64,000 nucleotides of DNA, taken from assembly GCA_965153455.1 (NCBI GenBank), contig OZ234502.1:62001-126000 (forward strand), in the 5' to 3' direction. Source of the stretch: Sphagnum compactum (Eukaryota > Bryophyta > Sphagnopsida > Sphagnales). The notes below the pieces were generated by a model that saw only the letters and a list, made by a program, of their open reading frames with translations, was not told the origin of the DNA and did no database searches. The position numbers and the translations under genes are program-made. Below, piece by piece: positions 1 to 11,300 of the stretch (positions are counted from its first letter, which is position 1; every line of letters starts with the position of its first letter).

Positions 1-1185
1 TCTTTTACATGAAATTCTAAAAGCAATAGATGGAGAACACAAAACACACAAAACTTATTTGTTTCTCTTAAGAAGATTTGCTTCCTTAGTTCCACAACAT
101 TCTCTTTAAATTCACCACCAAATCTGCATTCCCATCGTCACCACATTCATAAAACCAACCACTAGCTCTCCATTACCCTTTTCCATCAAAAGCAAAACTT
201 CACAAAAGATACAAACATTAACAACACACGCCACACACCAAGATTTGATGTTAGAACAAGGACCACCATGTAATTCAACAACAATGTTATTGTTTTCGAA
301 AACTTAAAAAATATAAACACAACAAACAAAGCATGATTGTACAAAGAAGAATCCTACCTTGGACCTTCATTGCTCACATCCACATTCTCTAGAATGAAAA
401 ATTGTGTGCCAAAGTTAAGATACTTTAAATCATCCCATCCATTATTGATCAATTTTAGGTTACAAGGGTTTTTGTGAATTAGCCTAATTATCTTCGACCT
501 ATGTGAAGTTCAGTTCTTCTATAAGAACTAGCTATCTTTGATAGCTGAGGTCAAGGTATCAATGTCAAAAGTTCATTACCTTGCCTATTGGCTAGTATAA
601 TTATGATAGACAATAAATAAAATTAATGAGTTTCATTTGGGCATCGATGTGACAAGTTGCAAAGAGCCACACTATTTTATCACAACATTTGACTAGTTTG
701 ATTCTTTAAACAATTCTTTTATTCAGCATTGGAAAGTATCTCCATCGTAGGTACCTTTGCCATCTCTTTAGTTGAGAGGCAATGGGGTAGAGATTGTTGT
801 GGGACATTCACATTGCAACAGATCAAGTTGTTTATTGTTTTTATGTAAACATTGTTTTAACACATACATAGTATTATCATAATTAAATAAAATAAGTGTA
901 ACAATACCCAAAAAAACATGAAATATTAGGTTGAAAACGTGTGCCATGTTACAAGATAATATAACATTGTCATGAATCAAACCAATCCTCCAATACTAAA
1001 AGGCCAACAATAGAGATCTTAATTCAACTAGGTAGTCTGCACTCTAGAGAGAGCATGATGTAATAATAGTGTTTTTTTTCATCGTAGCAGGAAAAAAAAG
1101 AAAAATGAAAAAGCCATACACAGTCTCAAAGTCGCCCTATTAAGAGGAAGTTTTTTTTTCGAATCGCCATATGTTTACAATAGGT
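1..1185. other. AT-rich intergenic DNA, no gene seen
   Basis: I see no long or family-like reading frame, RNA gene or repeat boundary here. Short open frames are AT-rich with no recognisable domain. This is the distal upstream flank of the ASR-type gene. Confidence 0.6.
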
Positions 1186-1829
1186 ACTACCACGTCACCT
1201 AAACTTAGCACGATTCTTAAACTTTTTTACTTTCCTCTCTGACTTGTAGCCAAATATGGCTAAATCCTCTTGTGAATAATGGCCAACCCCACCGGCCTCA
1301 CAAATTTGAAAAAGAAAAAAAAGACTGGAACTTCGAAGTTGGAAGCGTGTTGTAGAGGGAGTTGCGGTGGAGGTATTGCTGCTGCTTCTGCGTTACTTAC
1401 GTCCGTGTTGCGCGCATCTGACGTGATCGACCGCAGACCCTTGTTTCCACAACTTCCGCGGACATCCCCTTAGAGAGTACAGCATTTCGCATCAAGCACT
1501 ATAAATTGGTTGATTTTACATCATTATCTGTACACTCAAGCTCAGCTTTCTGATTTGATTGTAGTCTTCGAGGTTGCCAATTCATCCAGAAGAGGAATTA
1601 GCCAAATTTTCAAAGGAGGTCGAGTTTGGAGAATTTGACCTACTTACACTCGGGGGCAAGGATTTGTCTCCTTACTGAGAGAGAGAGAGAGAACACGGGA
1701 TTCGGTGCTTGGTTTTTTTTGTTGATGGACACTGACTGACAGAAAGATCGAGCGAAGGGAAGAGAGGAGTGGAGAACATTCAGCAAAACTACTTGTGATT
1801 CTAGAGTGGATAAATCGTGAGCATCGACG
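1186..1829 (+). promoter_or_regulatory. Promoter and 5' leader of the ASR-type gene
   Basis: A TATA-like box (CTATAAAT) lies at about 1499-1506, which would put transcription start near 1530 and give a leader of about 300 nt. Upstream are three ACGT cores: CACGTCA at 1191-1197, TTACGTCC at 1397-1404 and CTGACGTGATC at 1418-1428. Such cores are the heart of ABA-responsive and related bZIP sites, which fits an ABA/water-stress gene, but the function here is inferred. The leader carries a GA dinucleotide run (1677-1692) and a four-codon upstream ORF at 1725-1739 (ATG to TGA) that could mildly reduce translation. GC content rises here relative to the flanks. Confidence 0.5.
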
Positions 1830-2888
1830 ATGTCGCGCCTTCATAACCTTCGTCAGCAAAGACAAGCTGCCGGTGCTCCAGCTTACTACCCTCTCGCGCC
1901 TGGCTATGGAGCTGCACCCCCAGCCGGCCCTTACTACCCGGCCCCAGGGCCGTACTATGGCGGAAATTCACAGATGATGATGCAGCCGGTTCAAGGGTTG
2001 GGTGGTGCTCCGGGCACGTACCCAGATCAGCAGTATCAGAATCTGCAGGCGGAAGAGCACAGGCATAAACAGAATGAACATAGGGCTGAAATGGGAGCTT
2101 TGGGAACTGCGACTTTTGCTGCTGTGAGTTTATCATCCTTACTAAAAATCTGCAATTCTTCTTCTCATCGACCAAAAGATTCGCGGCCCAATGGCACATT
2201 CTCTTGTTTCCAGGAGTGCAGTACTCTGCTCCTTTGAAAGCACTAAATGTAGACTAAGGGCATCTTTCAATTAGGCTGCAATGATCATAGTAGCTTTCCA
2301 TTATGTTTTTTGAACTAGTTGTGCTCACAGCCAATTCCTAGCGCTACCGGTCAAACATTGAGCAATTGCAGGAGCTATGAGAGCTGGGAGTCTAAGTCCG
2401 ATTCACCATACAGTCAAATCTCTCCTTTTTTTCATAAGAACATAGTTCCCAGACTTCCTAGTTATACATGATTAATTAGATAGTTTTAATGCATTTGCGG
2501 CTCTCCAATGGAAACAGTGTGTCCTCACAGCAAGAAACAATGCCCTATGTCAGTTACTTTCAATTCGGAGTGTAACTCTGATCACAGCTGCCTAATGGAA
2601 AGACACGCTAATTAGGTCAAGAATTTTGTGTGATCTTCTTCTCAGTCGTTTGATCAATAGTTTCTGACAGATTACTGGTCTTTTCTTTTCTTTTTGCAAC
2701 AGTACGAAAAACATGAAGAGAAAGTGGATCCTGCGGATGCTCAGAGACATCACATGGAAGCACAAACTGCTGAGGCAGCAACTCTGGGACTTGGTGGGTA
2801 TGCGCTATATGAGCATCACGAGGCTCACAAAATGCACAAAGCTGAGAAGCATGAGAAGCATCATCACAAGCATGACCATCGTCATTGA
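1830..2888 (+). CDS. ASR-type ABA/WDS-domain stress protein, two exons (1830-2123, 2703-2888)
   Basis: Predicted 159-aa protein. Exon 1 encodes a Pro/Tyr/Gly/Ala-rich N-terminus (about residues 15-45, several PYYPAPG-like steps) then the start of the ABA/WDS domain (EEHRHKQNEHRAEMGALGTA). A phase-0 intron (2124-2702, GTGAGT...pyrimidine-rich...ACAG) joins it in frame to exon 2, which continues the domain (YEKHEEKVDPADAQRHH, then LGLGGYALYEHHEAH) and ends in a Lys/His-rich tail (HEKHHHKHDHRH). The order GALG..A.FA-YEKHE-DP..A..H...E..A..A.LG.GG.A.YEHHE is the hallmark of abscisic-stress-ripening proteins, which are small, hydrophilic, partly disordered, zinc-binding and act in cytosol and nucleus as chaperone-like or DNA-binding stress proteins. 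ASR genes usually have one intron inside this domain, as here. Start chosen as the first ATG giving the conserved frame. An earlier acceptor at 2669-2670 would break the frame. Looks intact. Confidence 0.88.
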
Positions 2889-3600
2889 TGTTTGTTGTGT
2901 AACACAAAAGTCTTTGGACCCGTTGATAATCTTGAAGAACTACTTGTTAGTGCAAAAACTGAATCAGATACCGTGTCAATATTACAAAATATACTGCAAC
3001 ATGTAACAGGTGGTACTCTAGTAACAGGCAGGTGGTGGGTGCTCTTGGAATTTAGTAAAATCCAGTCTACATTGAGGATCCCCAAGTGGGTAGACATGAT
3101 CTTGTCCATCTGTGACCTTGTTGATTGCGTGGTTTTCTAACCACATTATTTGAACTGTGTATCCTGAGAGTAAAACTTTGATGATTTTTTAAGGTTTATT
3201 GTTGCTTCCTCTTTGTGAGGACTCGACTGCTGATGTCCGAAGCTGCTGCTAGATGGAATATTTTTTATGATTGAATTGGCAAACCTGGGGGACACACTGC
3301 TATGAAATTCAGAAGTTACCAGAATTAAAAGCCTCCCAAACTCTTACCATTTAAGTAGTATTTTTCAATTGAATTCGTTTGAGAGGCTTTTGAAAATGTC
3401 TGAAAATATACAAATTCTACCATTCAGGTAGTATGTTTCAATTTACGTGAATGGTACATAGACAAATGGGCTACATGTCGTGTCAGAGGGCTGCTTCCAT
3501 TGTGCTGTTTACATTCTTATAACTCACCGGGGATCATATCTTGATGTAATTGTCATCTTCTTCGAACTTGAAGGAATGTAGACTTGAGTTTCTAGGCGGT
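2889..3600. other. 3' flank of the ASR-type gene with an inverted repeat
   Basis: Probably contains the 3' UTR; I see no clear polyadenylation signal. An imperfect 15-bp inverted repeat (AAAAGCCTCCCAAAC at 3327-3341 against GTTTGAGAGGCTTTT at 3377-3391, one mismatch) could form a hairpin with a 35-nt loop. It may be the remnant of a small transposon. Confidence 0.4.
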
Positions 3601-6268
3601 TTTGTATAGTGTACACCTGCGTTGGGCGGTTCTCATCTTTTTTTCAGAGACCCACCAGGCCCGGTTCTTACAATACTTTAGGAGAATCAGCCCAGTTCTT
3701 GAGAAAGGGAAAAAAATAATTTTTTTTACTCGCCCATGGGTTAAAGAGACAAGCACAGACAATTTTCAACTACGGTGGTATCAAGATTTGGATGTAGATA
3801 CCCTGGGTGGTGCTAAGGTGGTTCAATATCACATCCAAACACTCACCAATGCACCATTTCGACACCCAATAAGAAATTTTTTTCTCATTGCAACTAACCA
3901 TCGAGGTGAGCACAATTATAATGGTCCATCCACACCAAGAGGTATGGTAGACAATGTTAAAAATCCTAACACCTACTTACTAATTGTAATGGCTAAATGG
4001 GTCTTTACCTTAACACCTAAACTATTAATTAAGTTAGTTCATGTAAGCACATGCACTCAACAAGTACACATTTCTCATCTCTTTTTTAAAAAATGTTCTT
4101 CTCATTTGTACACTGTTCTCCCCATCCTCTTCATTCTTCTCATATTTCTCCATTGATATCTCCCTTTCTTCTACGTTTTCAATTCATATTGTCACTAAGG
4201 AGAAAACTAACATTTTAAAATTTAATTTGTAACTAGAAAATAATCTTAAATAATTCATACAATTAAAAATTTCCTTTACTCGCACGCAATAACTAATCAC
4301 AATGCTAACAATGACGTGATGTTGGCATAGTCCGAAAGATGAAATATACAATCAACTAATATTATGCTTTCATCTATTATTCATTTGCACACCCCTTGTC
4401 ATGTTAACAATGGTTTGCAACGACCTAATTTGCAACTAGAATGGGGACTAGTTGTTAACTATCATGTGACAAAGTTATTTGAATTTGAATTCTTTGAATT
4501 TTAAACTAATTCTCTTATCCAATTCTTTTTTTCAATGGTCCAAGATTTTTACATATGCAAATTGAAATCTGCCACATGCAAGCATCATTGTTGAATAGGT
4601 CATTATGTAATCATAGCTAGCTAGATAGGTATGCCTACTTAAGTGAGTAGGTATAGGCTTAGAGTAGGTAGGTAAGTAAATAAGCTTAGGAGGCAATTAG
4701 GAAAGCCTCGACTAGATATGCCCAGGCAATTTAATCATAGGCTAGATAAGTACAGCCAAGTTTTTAAACATTTAATAAGGATCCAATCATTTTTGTTGGG
4801 GATGAGACTTTTTGAATGATTCATCCCAAATGGCACATACATTCTAAATAATTATAGTGTGTAATATGTGAAAATCATCCTTTCTTACTTATATAATTTA
4901 TAAAATTAAAATTGTAGACTAAGTATGTGGAAATAAATTTAATGTATTCAATCACCAACTGCATCTTTTCCAAAATGAAAAACATCATGGATAAGGTGCA
5001 AATTGTTAAAAATAAAAGACAAAAGAATTTGCAAAATCTAAAAGTGAGATCTAAAAAAATGACCTAAAACAATTCAAATTTAAATCTTAAAAGAAGAGAT
5101 TTTGAAATATTAAGCTTGCATGCTTGTTTGGGTGCTTTAGCATTTCCTTGAAAGACAGATGTAACAATTTTTGGACATCCTGCACGTGGTTTTATAGTTT
5201 CGATACAAGTTTGACAAACATAAGGAATGGGATTAACTCAATGTCAAGCAAACGCACATCCGAAAAAAACCAAATAAGTTACCTGGGTCTTCTCATAGGT
5301 AGCTTGCTGTTCATTGAATGCCGTCTCATAAACAACAAGCAACCAAATTTCAATTCAACATTAATAACTCATTGTGTTGCTCAATTTTTCAAATGTTTAT
5401 CAATTTAGTTATACCTACACAAATAAAAAATCACAAATACAAGTGAAAATGAAAATGAAAATTATATTTAAAAATAAAAATATAAGCAAATTCAAAAATA
5501 AAAAAAATAAAAAGAAAACTAAAATGAAATGAAATGAACTTAAAAACTTAATTATCCTAAGAAACAGGATCCCTATGACCCATTATTTCTATCCCACATT
5601 CTTGATAAACAAGCACCTCCTCCATTTAAGTGATTCTAATACCACAACTAGTTTTATTGGATACGATTTTATTTTTTAAATTTGAAAAATCTGCAATAAC
5701 TTGTCCACAATAAGTCAAAGTTAGTTTAGTTCATGTAATCTCCCAGTTCAACATTTGACAGTAAATCTCGATTAAGGAGAATTCTTCTAGCTTATTTCTC
5801 TACTACGGTTAGGATCTGAATTTGAGCAATCACATGCTTTGCCAGGTGTTCTTACGTCGCCCTTGTCAGAGAGTGACAGGCCAAGTCCCAGGTCATAGTG
5901 TTCTGCAACAAACCACTAGGCTACATTGTAATGCTGACATTTGTACTCATTTCAGTGAATTGCACAAACATATAGAGTACTGACAAGTGCAATGAAGCAT
6001 TTCCAGAAGTCTACTGCAAGCTTAGGATGTATGTAAAACTACAACCTATTCACAGAATCAGCTGATCCTATGAAATAGGTTCTCCAGTGTATGTTGAATG
6101 CGGTATTTGTGATGAAAGCTGTACTACAAAGTTCACTGCCAACCACCTGAAATGCAGACTTGAATACTGTTCAGGAATTGTTTGTGCTTGAGTTTGGCAG
6201 AACCAGCTTTTGGTCCATGCATGGTGCTCTGAGATCACTGACATGACAGATTTGCAGTATACCTGTGT
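3600..6268. other. Intergenic region, no gene supported
   Basis: Mostly AT-rich. An open frame at 3602-4156 (184 codons) has no recognisable domain and biased, low-complexity composition, so I do not call it a gene. Short runs of TAGGTA-like repeats lie at about 4620-4690. The part just before 6268 is the 3' flank of APC13. Confidence 0.5.
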
Positions 6269-7317
6269 TTATTGAATGGTATGTAATCCCAATTCTGTCC
6301 ACTTGTCCTGGTTTGCGAGTTGCTGTTCTTGATCTGCCACACAGAAAACCATTTTGACATCAGAGCACACAATCATTCCCTGATATAGATAATATAGCAT
6401 CCAACAAATACTGATGACTAAAACTATTGCTGAATGAGAAACTGGCAAGCAACCAATTCATCGGACCACTAGTTTCTGGGAGAATCTTAAGCCATAAATG
6501 TAATCTGGTGCATGGTTGTCAGACCTTGCTTCTTGAATACTGACTGTGGTGAGGACCTGAACGTTATCTAATACTACTACTAGGGCCTTACAGCTTGTCT
6601 TTTCTCTCTCTTGCACCGAGAACATTCACAGCTCTAGGATCGCAGTTTTGTGAGATGAACACAGAAATGAAGAACTCAAAATTGCACGGGCGGGTTGTGT
6701 GTGTGTTGTGCGAAATATAAAGATATAAGGGTCTCTCGAAAGAAGGGATTGTAGTCGTGTACTTGATTCGTCAATCTCATCAGCTGGAGGAGCCACGCCA
6801 GGGGGAAACGGGATGTCTGTGCAACCAACAATCACAAAGTTTAAGAAAACAACCCAACCCTGTCAAAAGCAAATCAACAAGTAGTACGAATTGCTTTTTC
6901 TTGGAAGTTCCTATGCCACGATCTCGACAAACCCATCACCACCTGCAGACAGGTTGTTCTCCAGCAAAAGAAACCAAAACAAACACTGTGAAGAAGAACA
7001 CGAGAAAAAATATTGAGTCAAATTTTTTTGGCAAATTCAATTTTGACAAAGACAAAAAAGTGTTAACAACCCTAGACATCTTTTATTCCCTCTCCTATAA
7101 ATCACAACACTAAACCCCAGTAGCACATCACAAAAACAGCTATCACGGACTCGCATATAAACACAACCACCACAAGAAGTGCGTTGCAAGTGGGGTTCAG
7201 TTTAAAAGTCGATGAGAGAAGAGGACGCACAATACACGTACCATCGTGAGGCAGCTTGTCGACGAGCCATTCGTCATCCACAATGTCCAACAAGATGCCT
7301 GGGAAAAGCTCCGCCAT
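6269..7317 (-). CDS. APC13: Anaphase-promoting complex subunit 13 (APC13/BONSAI), three exons
   Basis: Exons (read on the - strand): 7317-7242, 6816-6763, 6333-6269, total 195 nt, 64 aa. Exon 1 gives MAELFPGILLDIVDDEWL then DKLPHD; donor G|GTACGT, phase 1. Exon 2 (acceptor TTGCACAG) gives DIPFPPGVAPPADEIDES; donor A|GTACAC, phase 1. Exon 3 (acceptor TGTGGCAG) ends DKWTELGLHTIQ and a TAA stop. This matches the APC13 family plan: an N-terminal LIDIVDEEW.-DTLP block, an acidic/proline linker, and a C-terminal W-x-D/E-L-x-L motif; length is normal (about 60-75 aa). APC13 stabilises the TPR-subunit arm of the APC/C ubiquitin ligase that drives cell-cycle exit, in the nucleus. All splice sites are GT-AG and phases agree, so the gene looks functional. 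The exons are too short for simple ORF calling. The identification is from motif recall, not a database search. Confidence 0.87.
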
Positions 7318-7557
7318 AATGATACAAACACGCAATCGCACAGCGCAACGTCTGTTTTCGCTTCGTCGTCCTTCCGCACAAAAGTCCCTGTTCTAGGGTT
7401 TAGAAAATTTATGGTACTTGACTAGGGTTTAATCCCGAACACCTTTTATCAGGGTTTTGCATTACCACTAGTACTTGGGCCAACCCCTCAACAATCGCCC
7501 TCTTGAGCAAAAGAGGTTTTTTTGCAGCCCCCACTGGCTTATGTCTGCCGAGTGCCC
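7318..7557 (-). promoter_or_regulatory. Presumed 5' leader and promoter of APC13
   Basis: This stretch upstream of the APC13 start is less AT-rich than the flanks and CpG-containing between about 7318 and 7380. I see no certain TATA box. It is bounded immediately upstream by the MITE nest, so the proximal promoter available to APC13 is only about 240 bp before transposon-derived DNA. Confidence 0.35.
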
Positions 7558-7604
7558 CATTACAAGCCCAAAACATGCAGTACAAAAGTATCAGCTGTCC
7601 AAGA

Positions 7605-8315
7605 TGTGTCATCCATTGGATGCCTGTTCTAACTCAGTTGTGGATGAATCTCAACTGAGATAATATGGCCACATTGAACCAGCACCCACCAGTGCACCAT
7701 CCAGGGGATGAACCTCAACTGAGTTAATATTTGGTTTCACCTTGGTAACCAATTCTGTAGGAAATAGGTTTCATACACAGGTAGGTAGGTAGGAAAATAG
7801 GCAACTACTAGGTAAGTAGATGGTTTATATATATGTAAGGGCTGGTTTTTATTATCTACCTACTAGTAATCTGTTTGTGGGTTGTCAGTAGGTAGATAGT
7901 AAAAAAAACACAACCACCATGGTTAGCTAAGGAACTGGAACACAACAGAAATTTTTTTTCAGACCATTTGTCATTCATCCTTCGTGGTGCACTGGTGGGT
8001 GCTGGTTCATTGCGGCCAGTTAATCTTTGGTTTCACCTTCATAACCAATTCTATAGGAAATAGGTCTCATATATAGGTGGATTGGTAGAAAAATAGGTGA
8101 ATTACTAAGTAAATAGATGGTTTATACATAGGTAAGGGTTGTTTTTACTACCTACCTTCTAACAACCTGCTTGTGGGTTGTCAGTAGGTAGGTAGAAAAA
8201 AAAGAGCAACTGAGCTAACCACCATGGTTAGCTAAGCAACTGGAACCCAACAGAAAACTGTTTCCTGACCACTTACCATTCATTCTTCATGGTGCGATGG
8301 TGGGTGCCGGTTCAC
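7605..8315 (+). mobile_element. Older MITE copy, split by insertion of a younger copy
   Basis: The left piece (7605-7665) and the right piece (8019-8315) together follow the internal order seen in the family copy at 54490-54908 (reversed there): ATCCA.TGGATGCCTGTT, CAGTTGTGGATGAA, then GGTTTCACCTT..TAACCAATTCT and a CCACCATGGTTAGCTAAG palindrome. The right end still shows the terminal repeat as TGGTGCGATGGTGGGTGCCG; the left terminal repeat is badly decayed. No coding capacity. Confidence 0.6.
7666..8018 (+). mobile_element. MITE, 353 bp, with about 34-bp terminal inverted repeats
   Basis: The left terminus TGGCCACATTGAACCAGCAC continues to 7699, and the right terminus at 7985-8018 is its near-perfect reverse complement (two mismatches). 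The interior contains TAGGTAGG-like runs and the palindrome CCACCATGGTTAGCTAAG. The flanks GATAATA (left) and GTTAATC (right) may be a diverged 7-9 bp target duplication, which would suit a hAT or Mutator type, but this is not certain. It is inserted within an older copy of the same family. Non-autonomous: no transposase. Confidence 0.75.
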
Positions 8316-8378
8316 AGTCGCCTCTGGTGGTGCCCATGCACTCTGGGTCTTTGATATGCATGTTTTGGGCTTGTAATG

Positions 8379-11300
8379 AAAAGAATCATGCTGATTTTTG
8401 GTTTTGCAATGGAATTATGCGATTTTTAGTTCTCATAAAAATAAATAGGTGTGAGAGTTTGAGGATGGGATTAGGATGAGTTTGTTAAGTTGAACTCAAT
8501 ATGAAATTAATTTGCACAAACCAAAAAAAGGAGGGATTAATGCAAATTGATGAACAAATAACTTATAGTTGTGAAACACATCACAATCCATACTTTGGAA
8601 TGGACCTACGAAGTACACTTAAAACCCCTAAAATTGATAAGGCATAGTAATGGCCTATATATGAATATGTAAGGGTATATGAAAAAATGTGTTTCACGTA
8701 TGTTAAGTTGTAGGTCCCTACTTAGCTTAACTAGGTTGCAGGCCCTTACTTTTTTGGGTTGTAAGTACCTCCTAGAGAGCCAAACAACAAACCCACCTAT
8801 TATGTACGTAGTTAGATTAATTACTTTCCTACTTATTACTTATTTAACATAACCTAATTTAATTAACTCAGGTAGGTAGATATGCGACTCAAGTTAGGAC
8901 CCCTAGTTTCAAGGGGCCATATATCTCTCTCATTTATTTTTGATTTCAATGATTCCAAAATGTATTGGATGTGTCCAGAAAAAGGTTACACTTGCACTTT
9001 GGAAACCATCGTGATTCATGACCTCCTTTGAAATTTGGAGACGTCTGAGACACTATTTGAATGCACACTAGCCAAGTTATCCCATGGAATCTATTGTTGT
9101 AGTTTTTCTTTTATTATTGATCATGCCCTTGTTGTTTCTATTAGTGCAAGAGTTGGTGTTGATCTTGCCCATAATGGCCTTGCTACTATTATTATGAGTT
9201 ATGGAATTACTGGTTTTAGCAAAGTTACTAGTCTTCCTTTTTGGTAGTGTTTTTATTGGTTCCTTAAAGAAAGGTTTAAATAAGAATATTTATTACAGAT
9301 GCACAATAAAAGTTTAAGGAAGAATGCGACTCCAAACAATATATATTAAGAAAACCAACAAAAAGAAGAAGAAACAATATAGAAATAATAATGACAGAAA
9401 ATCAAAATGATAAATAAAACGATAAAGAAAACCAGAAATATAAAAACCAGAATTTTTTTTTACAGTACAGAAATAAACAAAAAGAAATTTAAAAATGAAA
9501 ATGAAAATTAAAAAGCACAAAGGGAAACAATCCAAGAAAATAAAAATTTTAAAACCCCAAAAAACCAGTATTAAGAAAACCAACAAAAAAACTGGAAAAA
9601 AACAGAAACAAAAAATGAACGAGATAGAAATAATTTTTAAAAATGATATAGGAAATTTTAAAAGAAAAGTTAAACAAAGGTGGGTTGTAAGCAAAGTGGA
9701 CAATACTATTATCTATCACCACCGAAAAGTGGGGATTGGAGATGGTGTGAACATTGCAGCATGCGTTTTTGGGATCTTTGTGCTCCTTGGTGGAACTTTT
9801 GAGAGTACACATATGGCCCTCTATGCAAACCCTTTGGCCTTCCTTTGCAGAGGGCTTAGGACACTACAATACATTTTGGGTTTTATTACCGGTTAACAAA
9901 ATGACTAATGTTTTTTTCAATTACAATTGTAACTACATGGTCATGTTAATGACCATAGTTAGTGGAGGTAGGCCTAAAGGCTCAAAATGCAATCTGAAAT
10001 TTTAAGGTGCCATGTGGCATCATTTCAAACACTTTCAAAGTAAAGATTTTTTTCTTGTTGCCTTTCTTTCACAACATTTGAATTATTCTGTCATAATTAT
10101 ATGAAAATTTCTTAATTACATTTTCCATTAAAAATATTAATACCTTCATAATATTGAGCACTAGGCCTACCTCCACTCCAGGTCCCAAAAGGATCAACTA
10201 GTTGCAAAAGACATTGTGGTGCCATGGTTTTGCAATTGTAGTTAATATGACAACTTGATGATTTTTAATGCAAATATGTGTTATATATATAACCATTTTA
10301 AATTAAATAAGTAAATTGTATTGGCTTTTCCAACTTTTTAGTGATTACAATTCATGATTTTGTGATGCTAACATGGCATGCCAGGTGGCAAGATGCCATA
10401 ATGTGTGATTATTGAATTTTTTCCCAAGTATTTTTTTGAAGTTTTATTTATGGGAAGGGAAATAACCAAAATGATGTTTATCCATAGGAATGTGTAAACA
10501 GACATCTTGGACATTAGTGTTAAATCATGGCTAGATCATTTCCAATTCTTTCGCAAATGTTGAATAACAAGATTGAAAATTCTACAAAGCATGTATGTTT
10601 ATTTTTTTCATGTGTTTTTCTTGTGCGTTCATAAGGTCTTTTTCAATTTTTGGCACCAAAATCAAGTGATTATTTTGTACAACACATCATTGAGGGGGTC
10701 GAATGACATGAAAAATAACAACGATTCTTTCATTACCATGCCAAGGAAAATACTAAATTGGGTGAAGGGTCTTAAATGCTCCAATTGTAAAAAAATGGAA
10801 AAGAAAAACCTAAACTATTATCATTAATAGAAAATTTGCATTTTGCGAATACATTTGGCAACTAAAACTCAATCACATTGAATATTTATTACTAAAAACA
10901 ACTAATTGAATAAGTGAAGTCACATTGATTTTGTAATTAGAAATGACATGATGTTATTATGACAACAACTTTCACCATGGAGGAGATGTCCTGGAATTAT
11001 ACTCTTTGAACATCCTTTTACCAATACAAAATATGCAACTACCCATATGAAACTAATGTTTTTTTAATTATTTTCAACCTTATGGGATTTATTCACATGG
11101 CATACTTATGTATTTTCCGTCAAATAATTTTGACAAATGTTCACACAAGATTTTATAGTTTTTGTCAATTTTATTTAATGTTTTGGTGAAGTTATTTAAT
11201 AATTTAGACAACTTAGATATTGCCATGTGGCAAAATTATTGAAATGTTAAAATGAATGAAAGTTAATATATGGGTAGGTAGATAGGTAAGTAAGTCTTGC

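Larger units (their letters stand above)
7558..8378. repeat. 22-bp perfect inverted repeats bracketing the MITE nest
   Basis: The 22 bases at 7558-7579 (starting CATTACAAGCCCAAAACATG) are the exact reverse complement of 8357-8378. Everything between is MITE-derived. The arms could be the outer ends of a third, older element that received the two MITEs, or part of a longer inverted terminal structure that has decayed. Confidence 0.65.

Noticed and set aside
3602-4156. 184-codon open frame on the + strand
   Set aside because: No domain, no family-like blocks and no splice partner; composition follows the local AT-rich background.
5840-5910. Alternative last exon for APC13 ending TWDLACHSLTRAT
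   Set aside because: It needs a phase-0 junction, while exon 2 ends in phase 1; the exon at 6333-6269 fits the phase and has the better W-x-E-L-x-L ending.
9314-9896. Overlapping 129-133 codon frames on both strands
   Set aside because: Produced by an A-rich low-complexity tract; one side is Lys-rich, the other Phe/Leu-rich, as expected for random translation.
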